This document shows, piece after piece, positions 59,121 through 64,000 of a DNA stretch of 64,000 bases. A model generated the notes under the pieces. It saw only the letters and a list, made by a program, of their open reading frames with translations, was not told where the DNA came from and did not search any database. The position numbers were made by a program, and so were the translations under genes. Positions within the stretch are counted from its first letter, which is position 1, and the number at the start of each line of letters is the position of its first letter. Source of the DNA: a virus; IMG/VR virus record IMGVR_UViG_3300023171_000009, positions 34,477-98,476 of that record. One strand, written 5' to 3'.

Positions 59121-59720
59121 TTAGTATTCAAGATTAATCCTGTGTCGATGGCCTTTATCAAATTCGGTTATGGTGTTGTATAGAATTTCGTGTGTATGTC
59201 CGTTGGTTTCGCTAGTATGCCCTTTAATAACCCTTCCTCCTTCATCCAATTCCACAAACAACAAGTGTCTATGGCCATCCTCAGCGGGAGTTGTATAGGC
59301 TAGTTTATGTTGTTGATATATCACAGAGACTTTAGCGGCACGCTTCATCCCCGTTCCTTCAAAACTATAACCAGTCAACTCCCCCCTTTGGATCTTATCC
59401 CAAATCCCATCCTTTGTTATTTGCATCCCTACCACCCAAGCACCTACATCAGGAAAATCAGGAGTAGGCTCGCGAACGATGAAGCTTTCAATAATCTGGC
59501 TATACGTAGGTATATGATTATGATTCTCATCGGCGGCAATAGACAAATCAGCTTTCGCTAAAAATCCATGAGCCGCTTTCTCAATCTCCCCTTCCGTCAT
59601 TAGATCGCCATGCGCATCTATCATCATCGGAGCATAAACTACTCCCCAAACCTTTTTTTGCTTTTTATCTATCTTGCTAAACCTAACGAACGTCCGTTTT
59701 GAACGTTTTTTTATTAACAT
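59121..59720 (-). CDS. XkdF-like prohead protease
   Basis: 199 residues. RFSKIDKKQKKVWGVVYAPMMIDAHGDLMT, LSIAADENHNH, ESFIVREPTP...DVGAWVVGMQITKD and GELTGYSFEGTGMKR are the pattern of the XkdF/Peptidase_S78-type phage protease family. The C-terminal 50 residues are His-rich (DGHRHLLFVELDEGG...TNGHTHEILY...KGHRHRI). Cleaves or assembles the prohead with the capsid. Preceded by a promoter (59729-59756). Confidence 0.8.
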   Translation of the reverse strand: MLIKKRSKRTFVRFSKIDKKQKKVWGVVYAPMMIDAHGDLMTEGEIEKAAHGFLAKADLSIAADENHNHIPTYSQIIESFIVREPTPDFPDVGAWVVGMQITKDGIWDKIQRGELTGYSFEGTGMKRAAKVSVIYQQHKLAYTTPAEDGHRHLLFVELDEGGRVIKGHTSETNGHTHEILYNTITEFDKGHRHRINLEY

Positions 59721-59728
59721 CTTTAGCT

Positions 59729-59756
59729 ATACTAACACGACAAGGACGGCTATCAA
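59729..59756 (-). promoter_or_regulatory. sigma70-like promoter for the head genes, nearly leaderless
   Basis: On the minus strand TTGATA (59751-59756), 16 bp, TAGTAT (59729-59734), ending 8 bp before ATG 59720, so the RNA would start about 2 nt upstream. A copy of CAAGGACGG falls in the spacer, and a 13-mer lies 23 bp upstream (59780-59792). Confidence 0.7.
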
Positions 59757-59776
59757 GCTATATTTGTAAAATTATA

Positions 59777-61834
59777 CTATGCAACGATTTCACTTCTTAC
59801 CTTGGAGTCTCTTGGTATGATTTGGACTTCATTTGGCGGGCTAGGAGCGCCGCTTAAATCTATATAAAACAACCCGATATTTATTCTGCTATTCTGTAAC
59901 CCGGCCCTTGTCGCAAATGCTCTTACTTCCGTCGTTGTGTTGATCGTTATAGGGCCTGTATATAGTGTTGAAGCAGTAGTAGGATCGGTTCCGTTTAGGG
60001 TGTAGTAAATAGCACTAGCTCCTGTGCTGTCCAAGGTGACCACAACAGGCTCCTCATAGGTGTAAGGTTCTGGAGTAAACACTGGCACATAGGCTGCGGA
60101 GGCTGTGCCACCACTTCCTTCAATGGCTCCTTTAGTGGTGAATACACTTCTTGGATTGTTGTTACCGTCGAAAGGAATAAGGCTTCTATTTGTAAGGGCG
60201 GTGACCGCTGCCGGAGAAAGAACATAGTAATCATGCTCTATAGGATCACGGTATTTAACAGTCCCTAGCGTGTGCCCTTCACCGGGTGCAAAACCTGTAG
60301 TTCTTCTGTTATGATTTCCCATCCATTTGATGCCGGGAACAAGTTCAGGGAAGTTTTCATTAGTAACAACTACATCGCCCAATGTCTTCTTATTTAGAGT
60401 CATCCCCATTATGTTGTAAGCGAATGAACTATCTTCTGACAATTCAAAACCATTAGGGTCACCCGTGTCTTTAGCCGTTCTGCTTTCAAGCTTAACGCCG
60501 ATAACTTGGTTTCCGTAAGTATTATTCCAATGCACGCAACCCCTCATCCTGAAGAAATTGCTCTCCTTACCATCGCTAGCAAGTTTAAAGAACCTATTGT
60601 TTATGAGGGCATGCCTAATTATTTTCAGCGTGTCTGTCATGAATAGGCATTGCACTGCGGCATTATCCACAATGTTATTAACCCACATGCAGTTTTCTTT
60701 ATCAACGATGCTGAATTGAATAGCGTCTCCGTGAACACCGTCCAAGGGGCGTTGATCTGTATAACGGCAATCCCGCACCCATGGCACATTCATCAAGTCT
60801 CCAGTGATGTTGTTAACATCCATTCCTGACATATAGTGCGTTGCGGTGCATTCTGCTATGTTACCCCAATCACGTATTCTAGCCCTATAACGGTTAGTCT
60901 TTGTGATGTAAGCAATACCGCAACTTTGCCCTTTAAGTGAGGACACCTGCCCTTCGATTCGACCCTTGCCAAAAACGTCAGAACCGTCAATCCACATTAT
61001 GACTTTATCCCCGGTAGAGGCGCCTGCGAACGGTGAAGGATCGGTAGTTCTATCGATAGTAAGCTCTCTTAAACGTATTAATCGAAAGCTAGAGCGAACT
61101 CCGGTGGCTCCGATTTTTTCAGTTAAGACAACATTTTCGCGGTTACATCCGGGAGCCAAAGCCAAGGTTAGCCATCTGCTTTTCGCGGTGTAAGGCGCTC
61201 CTTCCATCGGCACTTGATAATGCCCATCCCTAATCAAAATGCACCCATTATCAAGCTGGCCGTTATAGCCTTTCTTAAAGCAATCGCTTAACGTCGTATA
61301 GGGCTTTGCTTCGCTTCCATCGGCAATTGCAGGGTTAGCAGTTTCATCAAGCCATAGTTTAGGCTTGGAATATGAATTAACAATAGAGGCGTTAGAATAA
61401 AGTATTAAGCAAGATTCACTGGTAGGAGGACCGCCAGTTGTTTTGAAGTTATCTTGCGCAATGAAGGGCGGTCCATCTTCCGGGTAGGCTATAACTCTAA
61501 CCTGAACGGCTCTATTTTCTGTAGTAGGCAGCAATCGACATATGTATTCAAAATACCCTGTGTCAGGGTTTTGTTCCATGCTAGTAACATCTATAGGAGT
61601 GCCGTTGTCCGCTATGAATCTAACTTTTTTAATGCCTGTGCTGTAATGCATGTGTCCAGTAGGATGCACGGCAAAAAAACCTATTATTACAGGCGCTTCA
61701 TAACTTTGGCATGACGGAGTGCTCCATCGTCCCATTGGCCTATATTTAGAACCCCACGCGCCCGGAACGCCTACCGATTCAGGTTGTGGTATAAGAGGCC
61801 AATTAAGATCATTGCCGGGGATTAAGTCTATCAT
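59777..61834 (-). CDS. beta-helix tail fibre with chitobiase-like C-domain
   Basis: 685 residues. Residues 30-130 are a beta domain ([18 protein letters not shown]). Residues about 165-560 read like a right-handed parallel beta-helix ([36 protein letters not shown]). The stretch 570-665 ([33 protein letters not shown]) is a chitobiase/CHB_HEX_C-type domain. The tail SKVRSEIVA is encoded by the 13-mer (59780-59792). Likely receptor-binding or glycan-degrading. Its ATG overlaps the collagen-like gene stop. Confidence 0.8.
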   Translation of the reverse strand: MIDLIPGNDLNWPLIPQPESVGVPGAWGSKYRPMGRWSTPSCQSYEAPVIIGFFAVHPTGHMHYSTGIKKVRFIADNGTPIDVTSMEQNPDTGYFEYICRLLPTTENRAVQVRVIAYPEDGPPFIAQDNFKTTGGPPTSESCLILYSNASIVNSYSKPKLWLDETANPAIADGSEAKPYTTLSDCFKKGYNGQLDNGCILIRDGHYQVPMEGAPYTAKSRWLTLALAPGCNRENVVLTEKIGATGVRSSFRLIRLRELTIDRTTDPSPFAGASTGDKVIMWIDGSDVFGKGRIEGQVSSLKGQSCGIAYITKTNRYRARIRDWGNIAECTATHYMSGMDVNNITGDLMNVPWVRDCRYTDQRPLDGVHGDAIQFSIVDKENCMWVNNIVDNAAVQCLFMTDTLKIIRHALINNRFFKLASDGKESNFFRMRGCVHWNNTYGNQVIGVKLESRTAKDTGDPNGFELSEDSSFAYNIMGMTLNKKTLGDVVVTNENFPELVPGIKWMGNHNRRTTGFAPGEGHTLGTVKYRDPIEHDYYVLSPAAVTALTNRSLIPFDGNNNPRSVFTTKGAIEGSGGTASAAYVPVFTPEPYTYEEPVVVTLDSTGASAIYYTLNGTDPTTASTLYTGPITINTTTEVRAFATRAGLQNSRINIGLFYIDLSGAPSPPNEVQIIPRDSKVRSEIVA

Positions 61835-63954
61835 ACTAAAGTTGTGTAAGGGTTATTTCCTTTTCTATATACATCCATTATGTCTTCATCCGAGAACCAC
61901 GCCCCGCTAATCATAGCAAATTGCAGAGTGCCATAAAGACCGGAAGTCCCTGTAGAACTTTCAGCTTTAGAAGCCATTTTAGCACGCGTTGTTTCAATCG
62001 GCTCCGGAATAGTTACTGCTCCGGAAGTGTATACTAACTCTCCATCAATATATGCGCGTATTCTAGCACCATCCCAAGTCATCGCTAAGAAGTGCCATAA
62101 GCCATCATTACAAACTTTAGTGCTTTCATAGTTTACTAGCGTTATACCAGTATCACTATAAAGTCTAAACAAGGGGCATCTACCGTCTGAATTACCTGTC
62201 CGGATAGCGGCCCCTTTAGTTTTAGAATCATGCCCTACGTGCATGAAGACAGCGAAAGCCTTATTAACGGTCCATTTAGCCCATACGCCTATCGTAAATT
62301 GAGAGAGGTTTGTGATTTCGCCTAGCGAGCTAGTATTCCCGTTGCTGCCCGAATATGCGCTACCCGCAGTCGCACCAGAACCAAAACTAGTCGCAGGATC
62401 GGGTGAGCCTAGAATGCCAGTTATTCCATGCGTATATGCCCCTGAATATCCGCCAGATTCGTGAGAACCTGCTAGATCGATCATTGCGGCTCCGGTGTCG
62501 CTAAGAGGGAAAAACTGTCTAACGTCTGGTTTAACCTGTAATATATAGTCTATATAGGTGTATAGGGTTTCATTGGTTGTAACTATTGCAATCGTTGCAC
62601 TCCATTCCGATCCGCAAACCGTGGCGCTGGCATCATTCGAATTTATAGAGCGTATTCTAACCCAATGTGTTGTAGAACCCGTCCTTCCTGTAACAACGTA
62701 AGTATCAATAGAAGCAGGAATTATATCCTCTAAATCCTCCCACGTTTGTTTATTATCAGTAGATATGCTGATTTGATATCCGCCATTTATAGGAAGGATA
62801 GAAGGCGGGTTGAAATTAACTCTGAACTCAGTATCGCTTACCACCGTTGCACTAAGTGAAGACGGCGGAATGGTAGGGGGAGTATAAATAACTTGAGGCT
62901 GCTGAACTATGGATAGGCCAAAATCGTTCCACCCAACAATTCTCATTAGATAGCGCCTGTTAGACTTAAATCCACTAATAGTCTTAAATAGGTCTAGTCC
63001 TTTACCAGCAAGGGCGGCACTTGTCGCGACGGTTGTCCACGTTTCACCCTCATCAAGACTTACTTGATAGTAGAAACCGCGTTCCTTGCCGCTTGTATCT
63101 GTTGCGTAAAAATCGATATCCTCACCAATCCCGTTTTCAATAACGTGCCCTCCAAAACTTCGGGCAGTGACATCAAAAGTGTTTGCAGCCACTTGCAAAA
63201 TCTGAATAGAAGTTGCTGGACCGTTAGTATCTCGGGAGCCGTTAACAGTCCCGCCGGTAACGTGACCTACTCCGGCACCAATCTGTCTAACATTCCAGAT
63301 ATAGGCAGCAAAAGACGAGTAAGGCAGTCCATCCGCCATAAAAACAGACACATCAGCCCCTCCCAACAAACGAATAACCTTACCTAATCCTGCATTGCTA
63401 GCATCAAGCGTAACAGAAGTTCCACTAACATTAATGACTTCAATGGCTGTAGCACCTGCAATACCTTGGGAGCCAGTGTCCCCCTTGTCTCCTTTATCGC
63501 CTTTCAATCCTTGCGGCCCTTGAATGCCCTGCGCTCCTGTAGGCCCTGCAACTCCCTGCGGTCCAGTATTGCCAGTGTTACCTTTAGCTCCCGTAGCGCC
63601 AACCGGTCCTTGTGGTCCTTGTGGTCCTGCTGGACCAACCGGTCCTTGTGGTCCAGTAGCGCCTGTTAATCCTCTAGCACCGGTTGCCCCTGTAGGTCCG
63701 GCAGGTCCAGTATTACCTGTTGTCCCCTTATCTCCCTTTGCACCAGTAGCACCGATAGGGCCTTGTGGACCAACGGGGCCTTGCAATCCGCCGTCTTCTA
63801 CAATAGTAGCTAGAGCATCCCTAACGTCTTGAAGGTCGGCATTACTTGGAACATCTAGGGTTGTCTGAAAAGTTTCTTTTTCGTCCGGACTCAATGTCTC
63901 TTTAAATAACAAAGAAGATACGGCTTCATCAAGTTTTCCGTTATTGCGGCTCAT
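61831..63954 (-). CDS. collagen-like tail fibre with LamG-type end
   Basis: 707 residues. Residues 1-50 carry [19 protein letters not shown], also seen in 39982-41166. Residues about 55-165 are G-X-Y triplets ([19 protein letters not shown]) that form a triple helix. Then come two FN3-like repeats (about 275-455), and a LamG-like lectin domain near the C-terminus ([25 protein letters not shown]-type loop, [10 protein letters not shown]). Trimeric fibre binding surface sugars. The 13-mer (63984-63996) lies upstream of ATG 63954, and a variant (62587-62599) inside. Confidence 0.82.
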   Translation of the reverse strand: MSRNNGKLDEAVSSLLFKETLSPDEKETFQTTLDVPSNADLQDVRDALATIVEDGGLQGPVGPQGPIGATGAKGDKGTTGNTGPAGPTGATGARGLTGATGPQGPVGPAGPQGPQGPVGATGAKGNTGNTGPQGVAGPTGAQGIQGPQGLKGDKGDKGDTGSQGIAGATAIEVINVSGTSVTLDASNAGLGKVIRLLGGADVSVFMADGLPYSSFAAYIWNVRQIGAGVGHVTGGTVNGSRDTNGPATSIQILQVAANTFDVTARSFGGHVIENGIGEDIDFYATDTSGKERGFYYQVSLDEGETWTTVATSAALAGKGLDLFKTISGFKSNRRYLMRIVGWNDFGLSIVQQPQVIYTPPTIPPSSLSATVVSDTEFRVNFNPPSILPINGGYQISISTDNKQTWEDLEDIIPASIDTYVVTGRTGSTTHWVRIRSINSNDASATVCGSEWSATIAIVTTNETLYTYIDYILQVKPDVRQFFPLSDTGAAMIDLAGSHESGGYSGAYTHGITGILGSPDPATSFGSGATAGSAYSGSNGNTSSLGEITNLSQFTIGVWAKWTVNKAFAVFMHVGHDSKTKGAAIRTGNSDGRCPLFRLYSDTGITLVNYESTKVCNDGLWHFLAMTWDGARIRAYIDGELVYTSGAVTIPEPIETTRAKMASKAESSTGTSGLYGTLQFAMISGAWFSDEDIMDVYRKGNNPYTTLV

Positions 63955-64000
63955 ATGTTTAAATTGTATAAGGGTTAGTATTTTGAAATCGTTGCAAAAA
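63955..64000. other. upstream edge of the collagen-like fibre gene
   Basis: The last 46 bases hold the 13-mer at 63984-63996, 29 bp above ATG 63954. The upstream gene is not included. Confidence 0.5.

Larger units (their letters stand above)
650..63017 (+). repeat. polar word CAAGGRCRG, 32 copies on the plus strand
   Basis: The AAGGRCRG part, preceded by C, begins at 650, 9221, 15840, 18567, 19599, 21414, 22887, 26533, 27519, 29217, 30387, 31402, 31883, 35373, 37886, 39496, 40171, 41567, 43981, 44922, 46542, 49058, 50336, 51157, 51848, 52415, 52852, 54365, 55244, 58577, 59742, 63010. Seven more plus-strand octamers lack the leading C (for example 4842, 30966). On the minus strand I find only about three nonamers (near 14722, 33874, 40184). 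It falls in different reading frames and in gaps between genes (9221, 59742), so it is not just a peptide signature. Counts are by eye. Confidence 0.75.
9..63996. repeat. dispersed 13-bp quasi-palindrome TGAAATCGTTGCA (46 sites)
   Basis: Exact TGAAATCGTTGCA or its complement begins at: 771, 2436, 5665, 7339, 9264, 10278, 13073, 14573, 16978, 20777, 21779, 23999, 24638, 25155, 28283, 29682, 32120, 34120, 35609, 42293, 46064, 49220, 53464, 55841, 57460, 59780, 63984. Variants fitting TGMAA-N3-TTKCA: 9, 2180, 3897, 16648, 18963, 23053, 23610, 25622, 31181, 37937, 39958, 43094, 44343, 48020, 50824, 52124, 55289, 59093, 62587. Weaker matches: 12357, 41131. The form is an imperfect dyad, and some variants (TGCAATCGTTGCA) are perfect dyads in the arms. 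Orientation is balanced (13 and 14 of the exact copies). In genes it encodes EIVA or ATIS. Confidence 0.93.

Noticed and set aside
63460-63790. Periodic repeats resembling a CRISPR array
   Set aside because: The period is 9 bp and it encodes G-X-Y triplets in frame. No spacers of equal length are present.
63524-63832. Pro/Cys-rich plus-strand open frame opposite the collagen-like fibre
   Set aside because: It is the mirror of the G-X-Y triplets. A collagen-like repeat always leaves such an antisense frame.

Overview
The window looks like most of the genome of a contractile-tailed (myovirus-type) phage. Every gene I can support reads on the minus strand, so transcription runs from high to low coordinates. 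Genes are tightly packed, often with ATGA or short overlaps, and almost none has a Shine-Dalgarno sequence. I see no tRNA, integrase, repressor or endolysin. No large terminase or portal gene is present. If the gene at 26-766 is a small terminase subunit, the large terminase and portal would lie just beyond the left end and, on a circular or permuted map, lead back in at the right end. The host is uncertain. A PEP-CTERM-like sorting signal, a Ycf46/Ycf35/DUF2997 gene set and the lack of Shine-Dalgarno sites fit a PVC-group bacterium such as Verrucomicrobiota better than Bacteroidota or Enterobacteria, but this is inference.

Layout in order of transcription. 63954-59777: two long fibres (collagen-like; beta-helix). 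59720-52768: head genes (XkdF-like protease, acidic scaffold-like protein, HK97-fold capsid, connectors, tail completion). 52771-44396: P2-like baseplate (gpV, gp25/gpW, gpJ, gpI), a phosphoesterase-like protein and a giant DUF4815 protein. 44375-33850: LysM/gpX protein, GT32 glycosyltransferase, a run of fibre genes that carry signal peptides, an SGNH esterase inside a high-GC block, and a leucine-rich-repeat protein. 33815-26847: sheath, tube, chaperone with a -1 frameshift, tape measure, gpU, gpD. 26832-24648: membrane, holin-like, lipoprotein and PEP-CTERM-like genes. 24595-22363: small genes, several behind a repeated 29-bp leader. 22336-16662: Ycf46-like ATPase module, small accessory genes and a structured RNA candidate. 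16561-2230: replication and recombination (initiator-like protein, degenerate loader, DnaB helicase, UDG-Pol I fusion, primase, SSB-like protein, SF2 helicase, RecA, two resolvase-type nucleases, Cas4-like nuclease). 2066-26: DUF3102-like protein and putative small terminase.

The strongest signal not explained by genes is a 13-bp quasi-palindrome, TGAAATCGTTGCA. I count 27 exact copies and 19 close variants, in both orientations, inside and between genes, at surprisingly even spacing (mean about 1.4 kb, longest gap about 2.8 kb). Where it falls in genes it often forces the peptides EIVA or ATIS into linkers and tails. It resembles a genome-wide operator or nucleoid/segregation site. A second DNA word, CAAGGRCRG, occurs 32 times on the plus strand and about 3 times on the minus strand, which suggests a polar Chi- or KOPS-like signal. 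Other points are promoters with a 16-bp spacer placed so close to ATG that transcripts would be nearly leaderless, and a 140-nt multibranched RNA candidate whose wobble pairs identify the minus strand as the transcribed one. All motif counts were made by eye.
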